DNA of 35,046 nt. It comes from Photobacterium marinum (GTDB lineage Bacteria > Pseudomonadota > Gammaproteobacteria > Enterobacterales > Vibrionaceae). The position numbers were made by a program, and so were the translations under genes. The stretch covers positions 1-35,046 of the forward strand of contig NZ_AMZO01000055.1 of assembly GCF_000331515.1 (NCBI RefSeq), in the 5' to 3' direction. The notes under the pieces were generated by a model that saw nothing but the letters and a program-made list of their open reading frames with translations, made no database searches and had not been told where the DNA came from. Shown here in pieces: positions 23,228 to 31,646 of the stretch; the first letter of the stretch is position 1, and each line of letters starts with the position of its first letter.

Positions 23228-24508
23228 CTATTGAGCTTTTCGGATAACGGCGTAATAAAAACCGTCCATGTCATGTTCGCCCGGCAGGATCTGACGGCCC
23301 GGCTGCTCAATGTCACTGCCGATAAGTTCTGCATCAGCGGTACGAGTCAGGAAGGCTTTGACCTGATTGCAGTTTTCCTGCGGTGTGATTGAACAAGTTG
23401 CGTAAACCAGAGTACCGCCCGGCTTCAGCTGTTGCCACATGGCATCGACAATTTCCGTCTGAAGCAGAGCCAGAGCGTCGATGTCATCGGCGCGGCGTAG
23501 CCATTTGATATCCGGGTGACGGCGGATCACGCCGGTAGCCGAACATGGTGCATCCAGCAGGATACGGTCGAACTGTTCACCTTGCCACCATTGTTGCGGG
23601 TAGCGGGCGTCGGCACACAGTACCTGGGCTTTGAGGTTCAGGCGCTGCAGGTTTTCATGAACACGGGCCAGACGTTGTTCGTCGCAGTCGATGGCAACCA
23701 CTTGGGTGTCCGGCTGACGCTCCATAATATGGGCTGTTTTACCGCCTGGCGCGGCACAGCAGTCCAGGATCAGTTCACCAGCTTGTGGTGCCAAGTATTC
23801 AACAGACAGCTGAGCTGCCGCATCCTGGACTGATACCCAGCCGTCGGCAAAGCCAGGTAGCTTGCTGACATCACAAGGAGCCAGCAGACGCAGGGCATCC
23901 TGGGCTTCCGGGTGAATATCGGTTTCGATGCCAGCCTGGTTCAGCAGTTCTCGGTATTCATCACGGGTGTGGTGGCGGCGGTTAACGCGCAGCCACATTG
24001 GTGCCTTGGTATTGTTGGCATCGACAATGGCTTCGAATTGTTGCGGGTAGCTTTCTTTCAGCAGCTTAAGCAACCAGCCCGGGTGGCCGTAACGGCCGGC
24101 GTCGTGGCTTTGCGCTTGAGCATCGAGTGCTTCCTGTTGGCGCTGGTAATTACGCAGTACCGCATTGAGCAGGCCACGAAGCTGAGGTTTTTTAAGGTTC
24201 TTGGTGGCGTTAACTGTTTCGGCAACGGCTGCATGGGCCGGAATGCGCATGTAACCCAACTGGTACAGGCCGACTAGGATCAGGTGGTGGAAAACACGTT
24301 GTTTGCCTTTTAGCGGTTTGTCCATCAGCTGGTTGGTGATGGATTCCAGTCGTGGCAGCCAGCGTAGGACGCCGTAGCAGATTTCCTGCAGCAGGGCGTG
24401 GTCTCGGTCTCGGATCGTTTGCTGGGCAGCTGGCAGGGCGTTGGACAGGGATTGGCCCTGATCAACAACCTGATAAACAACCTTGGCTGCAGCGGCTCTT
24501 ACGTTCAT
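23228..24508 (-). CDS. rsmB: 16S rRNA m5C967 methyltransferase
   Basis: Methylates C967 of 16S rRNA with S-adenosylmethionine. The N-terminal NusB-like RNA-binding domain covers about residues 1-140 (ARGLLNAVLRNYQRQ type helices), and the C-terminal Rossmann methyltransferase carries LDCCAAPGGKTAHIME (SAM), DAPCSATGVIRRHPDIKW and the catalytic YATCSITPQEN. The 426 residues compare with 429 in E. coli. An AGGAAA site lies before the ATG. A terminator after fmt separates it from the upstream genes, so it may have its own promoter. Confidence 0.96.
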   Translation of the reverse strand: MNVRAAAAKVVYQVVDQGQSLSNALPAAQQTIRDRDHALLQEICYGVLRWLPRLESITNQLMDKPLKGKQRVFHHLILVGLYQLGYMRIPAHAAVAETVNATKNLKKPQLRGLLNAVLRNYQRQQEALDAQAQSHDAGRYGHPGWLLKLLKESYPQQFEAIVDANNTKAPMWLRVNRRHHTRDEYRELLNQAGIETDIHPEAQDALRLLAPCDVSKLPGFADGWVSVQDAAAQLSVEYLAPQAGELILDCCAAPGGKTAHIMERQPDTQVVAIDCDEQRLARVHENLQRLNLKAQVLCADARYPQQWWQGEQFDRILLDAPCSATGVIRRHPDIKWLRRADDIDALALLQTEIVDAMWQQLKPGGTLVYATCSITPQENCNQVKAFLTRTADAELIGSDIEQPGRQILPGEHDMDGFYYAVIRKAQ

Positions 24509-24604
24509 TCGTATTTCCTGAAGTTATATTTGCGAATGCACTTCGGTGATGAGTCTGTGGCATTCGCAGCAATCATTGTTTCATTTCCATAGGAGGAAAA
24601 GAAA

Positions 24605-24624
24605 AGCCAGTGCAAGCACTGGCT
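24605..24624 (-). terminator. intrinsic terminator after fmt
   Basis: AGCCAGT (24605-24611) and ACTGGCT (24618-24624), with the intervening GC and GC also able to pair; on the minus strand it continues TTTTCTTTTCC. It divides def-fmt from rsmB-trkA-trkH, at least partly. Confidence 0.8.
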
Positions 24625-24630
24625 CGGTTA

Positions 24631-25575
24631 TTACAGTTTGGTGCCGGGTTCAAACCATTCACGGCGCGAGTTCAGCAGATCCTGCGCTTTCATGGCTTTT
24701 TTGCCCGGAGGTTGCAGCTCGGTCAGGCGTAGTGCACCTTCGCCGGTAGCGACCAGAATGCCGTGTTTGTCGGCAGCCAGAATTGTCCCCGGTGCTTTAC
24801 CCTGGTTATCGGCTTCTACTTCGGCCTTCCATACTTTGATGTTTTGCTCGGCAACTGCGAAGTAGCTCATTGGCCATGGGTTGAATGCGCGGATGCAGCG
24901 TTCAATGGCAGCGGCGTCCATTGACCAGTCGACTTTCGCTTCTTCTTTGCTCAGCTTTTTGGCGTAGTTGGCCAAATCGTCGTTTTGTTTTTCTGGTACA
25001 GCTGTACCGTCGGCAATGTCACCAAGGCAGTCAATCAGGGCATCCGGACCCAGCTCGGCCAGTTTTTCATACATAGTGGCACTGGTGTCGGTCGCTTCAA
25101 TTGGCAGAGTGGCAATTTTCAGCATGTCGCCGGTATCCAGACCTTCGTCCATCTGCATGATGGTCACACCGGTCTCTTTATCACCGGCCCAGATAGAACG
25201 CTGGATTGGAGCCGCGCCGCGCCAACGAGGCAGGATGGAGCCGTGGACGTTGATACAGCCCAGTTTTGGTGTTTCCAGAACTTCAGTCGGTAGCAGAAGG
25301 CCGTAGGCTACAACTACCATGATATCGGCATTCAACGCTGCCAGCTCTTGCTGGGCTTCTTCATTGCGCAGTGATGCTGGCTGGTAAACCGGGATATCAT
25401 GCTCAAGGGCGATATTTTTCACCGGACTGGCCGTTAATTTTTTACCGCGGCCTGCCGGGCGATCCGGCTGGGTGTAAACGGCGATAACTTCATGCTGTGA
25501 AGACAACAACGCCGCCAGGTGACGGGCGGCGAAGTCTGGGGTACCAGCAAATACAATACGTAACGGTTTGCTCAA
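24631..25575 (-). CDS. fmt: methionyl-tRNA formyltransferase
   Basis: Formylates initiator Met-tRNA using 10-formyltetrahydrofolate, needed for translation start. Catalytic residues are visible as Asn109, His111 (CINVHGSILPRWRGAAPIQ) and Asp147 (MDEGLDTGDM). The 16-residue-type insertion loop is at GRGKKLTASPVK (about 43-54), and a C-terminal OB-like domain binds the tRNA. The 314 residues match E. coli within one. It starts 13 bases after def; formylation and deformylation are paired as usual. Confidence 0.97.
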   Translation of the reverse strand: MSKPLRIVFAGTPDFAARHLAALLSSQHEVIAVYTQPDRPAGRGKKLTASPVKNIALEHDIPVYQPASLRNEEAQQELAALNADIMVVVAYGLLLPTEVLETPKLGCINVHGSILPRWRGAAPIQRSIWAGDKETGVTIMQMDEGLDTGDMLKIATLPIEATDTSATMYEKLAELGPDALIDCLGDIADGTAVPEKQNDDLANYAKKLSKEEAKVDWSMDAAAIERCIRAFNPWPMSYFAVAEQNIKVWKAEVEADNQGKAPGTILAADKHGILVATGEGALRLTELQPPGKKAMKAQDLLNSRREWFEPGTKL

Positions 25576-25588
25576 GGTAACCTCTATA

Positions 25589-26101
25589 TTATTGGTTTTT
25601 TTCGTTGAAACGCTTCAGTTTTTCCATTTTTTGCTTAATACGCTGGCGCTTTAGCGGCGACAGGTAGTCAACAAACAGCTTGCCTTCAAGGTGGTCAAGC
25701 TCATGCTGGACACAGATAGCCAGCAGATCTTCAGCGTCAAAGGTAAATTCATTACCGTCACGGTCTAGCGCCTTGACGGAGACTTCTGCGGCACGCTGCA
25801 CCAGGGCACGGGCACCGGGAACAGACAGGCAGCCTTCTTCAATACCGTCTTCACCGCGCTTGTCGGTGATTTCCGGATTGATAAGTACCATAGGCTGATT
25901 GCGTTCTTCAGACAGGTCGATAACTACAATGCGCTGATGAACGTTAACCTGGGTAGCAGCAAGACCGATCCCTTCTTCGTCGTACATGGTTTCAAGCATG
26001 TCGTCGACGATTTTCTGGATCTCAGGTGTAACCTTTTCTACCGGCTTGGCAACGGTACGCAGGCGCTCATCAGGGAATGTTAAAACTTGCAATACAGACA
26101 T
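25589..26101 (-). CDS. def: peptide deformylase
   Basis: Iron (or zinc) hydrolase that removes the formyl group from nascent proteins. All three family motifs are present: GIGLAATQV (44-52), EGCLSVPG (89-96, metal ligand Cys91) and HELDHLEG (133-140, ligands His133 and His137 with Glu134 catalytic). The 170 residues are normal. It is the first gene of the def-fmt unit and divergent from the LysM gene. The ribosome binding site before the ATG is weak. Confidence 0.97.
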   Translation of the reverse strand: MSVLQVLTFPDERLRTVAKPVEKVTPEIQKIVDDMLETMYDEEGIGLAATQVNVHQRIVVIDLSEERNQPMVLINPEITDKRGEDGIEEGCLSVPGARALVQRAAEVSVKALDRDGNEFTFDAEDLLAICVQHELDHLEGKLFVDYLSPLKRQRIKQKMEKLKRFNEKNQ

Positions 26102-26506
26102 AGGTACTCGTAAAAAAATAGACTGTGCTAAAAACTAACGTAGCTTGTTTGCTCTAATTCTAGTCATTTTAAAGATCAAATAACAGCACTTGGCCTGATT
26201 TGGTAGCCCTTGTCGAGGGAACTGTCAACCTGGCGTTGCACTGTCAGAGTGATTTTGCGTATTAGAAACTGTTAACTGAAAGCAAACTTGTTATCGCGGT
26301 AATGAAAGGAGTTATAGGAAACAGTGAAGCCAGCCGAAAAGCCGTTGAATGACTGGTTGTGTGCATAGACATTACCACACAGCAGTGACAACCTGCCTGT
26401 CTCAGCGGTGACAGGTGTTGTATCTCACCTGTTTTAAAGGAGTGTTTGTTGATGGATTGATGCTGAGAGATCCACTTCGCCGGGGTTTGTGCAGGGAAGG
26501 CATGGT
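26102..26506. other. divergent gap between def and the LysM gene
   Basis: About 400 bases. It should hold promoters in both directions, but none is clear by eye. The right half contains the hairpin listed at 26388-26421, an AGC(A/G)GTGACA sequence repeated at 26381 and 26404, and an AAAGGAG followed eight to nine bases later by ATG-GAT-TGA (26452-26460). Confidence 0.5.
26388..26421 (+). promoter_or_regulatory. 5' leader hairpin before the LysM gene
   Basis: ACAAC-CTG-CCTGTC (26388-26401) pairs with GACAGG-T-GTTGT (26410-26421), eleven base pairs with an internal loop. It lacks a T-run. It may shape the mRNA leader or act as an operator. Confidence 0.4.
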
Positions 26507-27586
26507 ATGAGGCTGCTTGTCTTATATTTCTCGTTATTGTTATTCATTCCGTTCTGCTGGGCCAGCCACCCCCAGCCCGTCCTTAAGAAAGATATTCCAT
26601 CTGTTTATACCGTAAGAAAAGGCGATACCCTATGGGATATTTCAGAGCATTATCTGATGAACCCTTGGTTATGGCCAAATCTATGGGAAGCCAATTCATA
26701 TATAAAGAACCCGCATTTGATTTATCCGGGGGATCGGCTGTATTTGGTGTGGGTTGATGGTCTCCCACGGCTCAGGGTGAAAAAAACAGTGAGGCTGTCG
26801 CCAACTATTCGTGTCAAACGTAAACCGATCACCACTCTGCCTGAATCGATGATGTTCCCTTACCTGGCTGGGCATCAATTGCTGGAACCATCGAAACTGG
26901 AAGGTTTACCCCGGGTTTTAGGTAATAGCCGTAATAAAGGTTATATGTCGCCAGGAGATTCGGTTTGGGTTGATACTACCTTGGATCAAAATAAAAACTG
27001 GTGGGTATATAGACCGGATACGCAATTCAACCGTCGTCAGTCATCTGAGGGTAAAAATGGTGAGATACGTTGGCAGACAGTAGTGCTAAAAGAGATCGCC
27101 AGAGTAACGGTTACAGGGTTTGAGGAGGGACTCAGCCAAGTAAGGGGGGATAAACTTCGAGAAGAAATCCGCCAGAATGACGTGTTATTGCCGGTCCCAC
27201 TTTCCGGAACTGAGCTGGATCTGAGTTTTGTTCCGTCACCACCGCCACCAAAGGTTGAGGCTAAGGTTCTGGGGCAGCTGGAAGGTCATCATTATATTGC
27301 GTCGTCTGAGGTAGTGGTGATTGACCGTGGTCTCCTTGATAAGTTGGTCGCCGGTAATGTGTTTCAGCTTTATCGTTCCGCAGCAGTGGTAAAGGGGAGC
27401 AAGGGGGGGTACCACTACAAAGATAGCCTTCTTCGTTTTGGTCATTATCAGTTAAGCGATGTGCCGATAGGTGAGGTAATGGTAATTCGTCCTTATGAGC
27501 ACTTCAGTTTGGCTGTTGTAACACGTGCCAGTGAGCCTTTCCGTGCCGGCGTGTTGGCGTTGCCGCCACGAATCGCTGAATTTTGA
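26507..27586 (+). CDS. secreted LysM-domain protein
   Basis: 359 residues from the ATG at 26507, chosen because GGAAGG lies seven bases before it and a clean signal peptide follows (MRLLVLYFSLLLFIPFCWA, cut before SHPQ). A GTG 18 bases upstream is in frame but less likely. One LysM peptidoglycan-binding domain covers about 33-81 (YTVRKGDTLWDISEHYL, then NPHLIYPGDRLYL). The remaining 270 residues have no motif I know and contain repeated beta-type segments. It is probably periplasmic or envelope-attached. Vibrios carry a similar gene beside dprA; E. coli does not. It is divergent from def and leads into dprA. Confidence 0.88.
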   Translation: MRLLVLYFSLLLFIPFCWASHPQPVLKKDIPSVYTVRKGDTLWDISEHYLMNPWLWPNLWEANSYIKNPHLIYPGDRLYLVWVDGLPRLRVKKTVRLSPTIRVKRKPITTLPESMMFPYLAGHQLLEPSKLEGLPRVLGNSRNKGYMSPGDSVWVDTTLDQNKNWWVYRPDTQFNRRQSSEGKNGEIRWQTVVLKEIARVTVTGFEEGLSQVRGDKLREEIRQNDVLLPVPLSGTELDLSFVPSPPPPKVEAKVLGQLEGHHYIASSEVVVIDRGLLDKLVAGNVFQLYRSAAVVKGSKGGYHYKDSLLRFGHYQLSDVPIGEVMVIRPYEHFSLAVVTRASEPFRAGVLALPPRIAEF

Positions 27587-27605
27587 CCCTGTTACGGAGA
27601 AAGCC

Positions 27606-28700
27606 ATGAGTGATTTAGCGAGCTGGCTGACCTTGGCTGATGTTCCTTATATAGGGGGCTATCGGATCAGCCAATTACTGCAGCATGGTACACCACAGCA
27701 ATTGTGCCAGATGCCTGCTGAGCAGTTGATGACATTAGGGCTTAAATCGGCCCAGATATCCCGTATTCATCAGCCTCGCATACAGCATATTGAACGTTGT
27801 CTGGCGTGGGCTGAGCAGCCATATCAGACTATCCTGACACTAGATTCACCTAATTATCCCCCATTACTCAAAGAAATCACCTCGGCGCCGCCACTGCTGT
27901 TTGTTCGGGGGGAGCCTCATTGGTTACACGAACCGCAACTTGCCATAGTCGGCAGTCGCTCGGCCAGTATTGACGGTCGCGAGTCCGCCTATGAATTTGC
28001 TGCTTCTCTGGTGGCAGCCAATTATGTGGTAACCAGCGGGTTGGCGCTGGGAGTTGATGGTCAGGCTCATTACGGCGCGTTGAAAAATGGCGGAGCGACA
28101 ATTGCGGTGCTGGGCTCCGGGATAGATCAGATCTACCCTGCCCGACATCGGGAGCTGGCTTCACAAATAGTGGAACAGGGCGTGCTCGTTTCCGAGTTTT
28201 GGCCGGATGAAAGGCCCAGACCGCAGAACTTTCCACGACGTAACCGGGTGATCAGTGGATTGTCTGTCGGCGTATTAGTAATAGAGGCGGCGGAAAAAAG
28301 TGGTTCGCTTATTACTGCTCGCTATGCACTTGAGCAAGGGCGTGAAGTTTTCGCTTTGCCTGGTTCTATTAATTACCCTGGCAGCCGTGGTTGTAATGCA
28401 TTAATTAAATCCGGTGCTAAATTGGTAGAAAGCCCGGTCGATATATTTGATGAGGTAGGTGTCTTAACGGAGTGTGTGAAAAATAACCAGTTAAACTCGC
28501 CGTTGCCACAACCTGAAAATGAAGAATTGCCATTTTCCATGCTGTTGGCTAACGTAGGCAATGAAGCAACACCCGTAGATGTAGTTGCTGAACGCTGTAA
28601 ACTGCCCGTACATCAAGTTATGATGCAACTATTGGAACTGGAATTGTGCGGTGCGGTCAGAACAGTGCCCGGTGGCTATATCAAAACGAGGAGGGGCTAG
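27606..28700 (+). CDS. dprA: DNA-processing protein DprA (Smf)
   Basis: Binds incoming single-stranded DNA and loads RecA during natural transformation. The start MSDLASWLTLADVPYIG at 27606 has GGAG in front; the longer open frame reaching back into the LysM gene is rejected. An N-terminal helix-hairpin-helix-like region is followed by the Rossmann-type DprA core: AIVGSRSASIDG, TSGLALGVDGQAHYGAL, VLGSGIDQIYPARH, FPRRNRVISGLSVGVLVIEA. A C-terminal winged-helix domain of about 60 residues ends PGGYIKTRRG. The 364 residues fit the family. The smg start follows two bases after its stop. Confidence 0.95.
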   Translation: MSDLASWLTLADVPYIGGYRISQLLQHGTPQQLCQMPAEQLMTLGLKSAQISRIHQPRIQHIERCLAWAEQPYQTILTLDSPNYPPLLKEITSAPPLLFVRGEPHWLHEPQLAIVGSRSASIDGRESAYEFAASLVAANYVVTSGLALGVDGQAHYGALKNGGATIAVLGSGIDQIYPARHRELASQIVEQGVLVSEFWPDERPRPQNFPRRNRVISGLSVGVLVIEAAEKSGSLITARYALEQGREVFALPGSINYPGSRGCNALIKSGAKLVESPVDIFDEVGVLTECVKNNQLNSPLPQPENEELPFSMLLANVGNEATPVDVVAERCKLPVHQVMMQLLELELCGAVRTVPGGYIKTRRG

Positions 28701-28702
28701 TT

Positions 28703-29176
28703 ATGATGGATATCTTAATGTACCTGTTTGAAACCTATATCCACAGCGATGCTGAGCTGTTGGTGGATCAGGACGAACTTTCAGATGAATTGCTGCGTGC
28801 TGGCTTTCATCAGGAAGATATCTATAAAGCTCTGACATGGTTAGAGAAGCTGGCTGCATTGCAAGATACTGAAGATACACCGTACATGAATAACAGTGCC
28901 GTCACTTCTATTCGTGTATATACAGCTCAGGAAATGGCGCGGCTTGATACATCCTGCCGGGGCTTTCTGACTTATCTTGAGCAAATCCATGTTCTTTGTG
29001 CCGATACGCGCGAAATGGTGATTGACCGCGTCATGGAGCTTGAGACTGCCGATTTTAACCTCGATGATCTGAAATGGATTATCCTGATGGTGCTGTTTAA
29101 TGCGCCGGGCAATGAAAGTGCTTACAGCCAGATGGAAGAGCTCCTTTACGGCGCTGAAGACGGTTATATCCATTAA
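28703..29176 (+). CDS. smg: Smg family protein
   Basis: 157 residues, the same length as E. coli Smg, starting MMDILMYLFETYIHSDAELL where E. coli has MFDVLMYLFETYIHTEAEL. It is an acidic, all-helical cytosolic protein of unknown function, always near dprA. The start at 28703 is two bases after the dprA stop with GGAGGGG inside the dprA end, so translation is coupled. Other conserved stretches are AGFHQEDIYKALTWLEKLA and FNLDDLKWIILMVLFN. Confidence 0.94.
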   Translation: MMDILMYLFETYIHSDAELLVDQDELSDELLRAGFHQEDIYKALTWLEKLAALQDTEDTPYMNNSAVTSIRVYTAQEMARLDTSCRGFLTYLEQIHVLCADTREMVIDRVMELETADFNLDDLKWIILMVLFNAPGNESAYSQMEELLYGAEDGYIH

Positions 29177-29197
29177 TCGCATCCTTTGAGGATGCGA
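29177..29197 (+). other. hairpin between smg and the zinc-finger gene
   Basis: TCGCATCCT (29177-29185) and AGGATGCGA (29189-29197) form a perfect nine-base stem with a three-base loop and no T-run. It starts directly at the smg stop and ends 13 bases before the next ATG, so it may limit ribosome access. Confidence 0.6.
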
Positions 29198-29210
29198 ATG
29201 AAAGAGTTGT

Positions 29211-29768
29211 ATGTCCGGAAAAATTAACGATCAATTATTTTCAGCCCATGAGCATGCTTTGGATCAGGAGCAAACCTGCCCGAAGTGTGGCTCTAAGCTG
29301 GTTATTCGTAACAGCAAACGCGGTCCGTTTTGGGGCTGTGCCGCCTACCCTGTTTGTGATTACATTAAGTCACTCAGCCAGAACGATGGTCATATCGTGA
29401 AATATCTCGGTAAACCTTGCCCTGACTGTGGCAGCGAGCTGCTGCTCCGCCAGGGTCGATACGGTATGTTTATCGGTTGTGACGGATACCCTGACTGCCA
29501 GCACATTGAGTCACCGGAGAAAAAGGCGGAAGATACCAAGCTGATGTGTCCGGAATGCGGGAAGGGGCATTTGATCGAAAGAAAGTCGCGTTATGGCAAG
29601 GTTTTCTATGCCTGTGATCAATACCCGTCTTGTCGTTTTGCCATTAACAATAAGCCTATTGCTGGTGAATGCCAGTCATGTGGCTTTGGATTGTTGATCG
29701 AAAAGAAGCTGGCCAGTGGTACCAAACAGCAATGTGCCGACAGAAAATGTCACGCTTATCAGGAATAA
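29211..29768 (+). CDS. yrdD: topoisomerase I-type zinc-finger protein, YrdD family
   Basis: 185 residues, almost entirely four C4 zinc ribbons of the kind found at the C-terminus of DNA topoisomerase I: cysteines 23/26/43/49, 70/73/90/96, 113/116/135/141 and 154/157/175/180. Typical phrases are CPKCGSKLVIR, GPFWGCAAYPVCDY, GMFIGCDGYPDC and VFYACDQYPSC. There is no catalytic topoisomerase part. It probably binds single-stranded DNA or RNA. It shares a strand and short spacing with dprA and smg, and ends in a strong terminator. The first 20 residues are a non-conserved lead-in. Confidence 0.93.
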   Translation: MSGKINDQLFSAHEHALDQEQTCPKCGSKLVIRNSKRGPFWGCAAYPVCDYIKSLSQNDGHIVKYLGKPCPDCGSELLLRQGRYGMFIGCDGYPDCQHIESPEKKAEDTKLMCPECGKGHLIERKSRYGKVFYACDQYPSCRFAINNKPIAGECQSCGFGLLIEKKLASGTKQQCADRKCHAYQE

Positions 29769-29798
29769 CACTTCGTTAGTGCGAAGTTGTGGAATCGA

Positions 29799-29830
29799 AA
29801 ACAAGGCCAGCAGAGATGCTGGCCTTGTTT
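29799..29830. terminator. bidirectional terminator between yrdD and purK
   Basis: AAACAAGGCCAGC (29799-29811) and GCTGGCCTTGTTT (29818-29830): a perfect 13-base stem, six-base loop. A second small hairpin, ACTTCG/CGAAGT (29770-29787), precedes it right after the yrdD stop. Confidence 0.9.
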
Positions 29831-29837
29831 ATATGGT

Positions 29838-30953
29838 TTATTTACAGAGTACCGGGAATGCAGCAGGATCGAGGTAAACCGCCAACTCGCCCAGTTTGTC
29901 ATTTAACTCATCCAAAGAATTGGCGCAGACATTGATGTGCCCCATTTTTCGTCCCGGACGTTTTTCTTTGCCGTACCAGTGAACATGGCACTGCGGCAGA
30001 GACAGAATTTCATCTGCCAGAGTGTCCTCACCCAGAATATTGACCATGGCGGTTGATCTCAGCAGTGTGGTATTGCCTAAAGGTAATCCGCATACAGCCC
30101 GCAGGTGGTTTTCAAACTGGCAGGTTTCGGCACCCTGTTGGGTCCAGTGACCTGAGTTGTGGACTCGTGGTGCAATTTCGTTAACCAGCAATTTCCCGCC
30201 GACATCGAAAAATTCGATAGCCAGGACTCCCACATAATCCAGGGTTTCAGCTACAGCTTTAAACATGGTTTCAGCTTGTGATTGTAGCTGGCTGTCTGTT
30301 TTGCCGGCTACTGAAAGGCTGAGTACCCCGTTGTGGTGGGTGTTTTCCGTCAGTGGATAGACGGCGATGCTACCATCTTTGCCCCGGGCACCGATCAGGG
30401 AGACTTCACGGTCAAAAGGAACAAACTCCTCTGCCACAATAGCCTGATCTGGGGTTGCAGCAAGGAAAGGGCTGATTTCTTGCCATAGTTGATCGGCTTG
30501 TTCGACGGAAGTGAAGCGCCACTGCCCTTTTCCGTCATATCCGCCCAGCGCACCTTTGAGTACCATTGGAATGCCGACAGTATTGACTGCCTGTTCCAGA
30601 TCATCGCGATTGTTGATTATCTGATAGCGGGCACTGGCAACGCTGGCGCGATCAAGTAGTTTTTTTTCCAGCCGCCGGTCACCGCCGGCTTTAATTGCTT
30701 GGGTTGTTGGCTGTAGTTTGCCGCTGGCCTCGCAGACCTCAAGAATGTTGTGGGGAATATGCTCAAACTCTGCGGTGATCACATCGGCATAGGTTACTGC
30801 AGTATCCAGCCCTTTCATCATCAGTTGCTGGGTCAGCGGATGGACAACCTGACCCGAGCCGACATCGTAAGCCAGTACTTCGATATTCAGAGGTGCACCG
30901 GCCAGCGCCATCATTCGAGCCAGCTGTCCGGCTCCAAGTACTAAGACTTTCAT
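29838..30953 (-). CDS. purK: N5-carboxyaminoimidazole ribonucleotide synthase
   Basis: ATP-grasp enzyme that carboxylates aminoimidazole ribonucleotide with bicarbonate in purine synthesis. The N-terminal nucleotide-binding start MKVLVLGAGQLARMMA, the ATP-grasp core (VLKGALGGYDGKGQW, AEEFVPFDREVSLIGARG) and NEIAPRVHNSGHWTQ near residue 240 are all present. The 371 residues are typical. Its ATG overlaps the purE stop by one base (TAATG), so the two are translationally coupled. Confidence 0.96.
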   Translation of the reverse strand: MKVLVLGAGQLARMMALAGAPLNIEVLAYDVGSGQVVHPLTQQLMMKGLDTAVTYADVITAEFEHIPHNILEVCEASGKLQPTTQAIKAGGDRRLEKKLLDRASVASARYQIINNRDDLEQAVNTVGIPMVLKGALGGYDGKGQWRFTSVEQADQLWQEISPFLAATPDQAIVAEEFVPFDREVSLIGARGKDGSIAVYPLTENTHHNGVLSLSVAGKTDSQLQSQAETMFKAVAETLDYVGVLAIEFFDVGGKLLVNEIAPRVHNSGHWTQQGAETCQFENHLRAVCGLPLGNTTLLRSTAMVNILGEDTLADEILSLPQCHVHWYGKEKRPGRKMGHINVCANSLDELNDKLGELAVYLDPAAFPVLCK

Positions 30954-31444
30954 TATTGCGCATCCTCTGCCGGATTCGGGTTGCTGAGAACAGTATCTGT
31001 CTGCTCTTTGCGGAAAGTGTCGATAGCTGCCATTACTTCACTGTCCTGGGTGCCGATGATCTGGGCTGCCAGCAACCCGGCATTGGCGGCCCCTGCTTCA
31101 CCGATCGCCAGGGTGCCGACAGCAACTCCTTTGGGCATCTGAACAATGGAGAGCAATGAATCCATGCCTTTCAGGGCGCGAGACTGTACGGGAACGCCCA
31201 ACACCGGCAGGCTGGTAAAAGCCGCAGTCATTCCCGGTAGGTGAGCGGCACCGCCGGCTCCGGCGATGATGACTTTTATGCCGCGTGACTGGGCGTTCTC
31301 GGCATATTCAGCCAGCAGATGAGGAGTTCGGTGAGCAGACACCACTTTGGTTTCATAAGGAATATTGAAGCGTTCCAGCATTTCAGCGGCATGTTGCATG
31401 GTTGGCCAGTCAGACTTTGAGCCCATGATAATCCCGACTTTCAT
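30953..31444 (-). CDS. purE: N5-carboxyaminoimidazole ribonucleotide mutase
   Basis: Converts N5-CAIR, the product of PurK, to CAIR. Class I PurE motifs are clear: MGSKSDWPTM (8-17), SAHRTP (about 41-46), GAGGAAHLPGM and GVPVQSRALKGMDSLLSIVQMP. The 163 residues are near the usual 160-170 with a short acidic tail. An AAAGGAG-type site precedes the start. The upstream region carries a PurR box over the promoter. Confidence 0.97.
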   Translation of the reverse strand: MKVGIIMGSKSDWPTMQHAAEMLERFNIPYETKVVSAHRTPHLLAEYAENAQSRGIKVIIAGAGGAAHLPGMTAAFTSLPVLGVPVQSRALKGMDSLLSIVQMPKGVAVGTLAIGEAGAANAGLLAAQIIGTQDSEVMAAIDTFRKEQTDTVLSNPNPAEDAQ

Positions 31445-31495
31445 CCCGATCTCCTTTGGGTTGCTTAAAATGAAGGCATGAGTTTTGTTGCGTGC

Positions 31496-31538
31496 ATTAT
31501 ACGATGTTCAATCACCAACGCAAACGTTTGCGCTGGTG
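31496..31538 (-). promoter_or_regulatory. purEK promoter with PurR operator
   Basis: A near-perfect 26-base palindrome at 31513-31538 contains ACGCAAACGTTTGCGC, matching the PurR consensus. On the minus strand it overlaps the -35 TTGCGT (plus 31518-31523), which is 16 bases from a perfect TATAAT (plus 31496-31501). Repression of purE by PurR with hypoxanthine or guanine is known in enterics and is inferred here. Confidence 0.92.
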
Positions 31539-31646
31539 GTTTTGTTTCATTGTATTATCCGCGTAGAGTTAAGACACTTGACTCTGTATGATAGGTAAAC
31601 AAATAGTTAAATCTGGCATCTGCCATGATTATAAATTGAGGGTAAA

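Noticed and set aside
26452..26460. ATG-GAT-TGA mini-frame as a gene
   Set aside because: Two codons cannot be a protein gene; kept only as a possible translational control signal.
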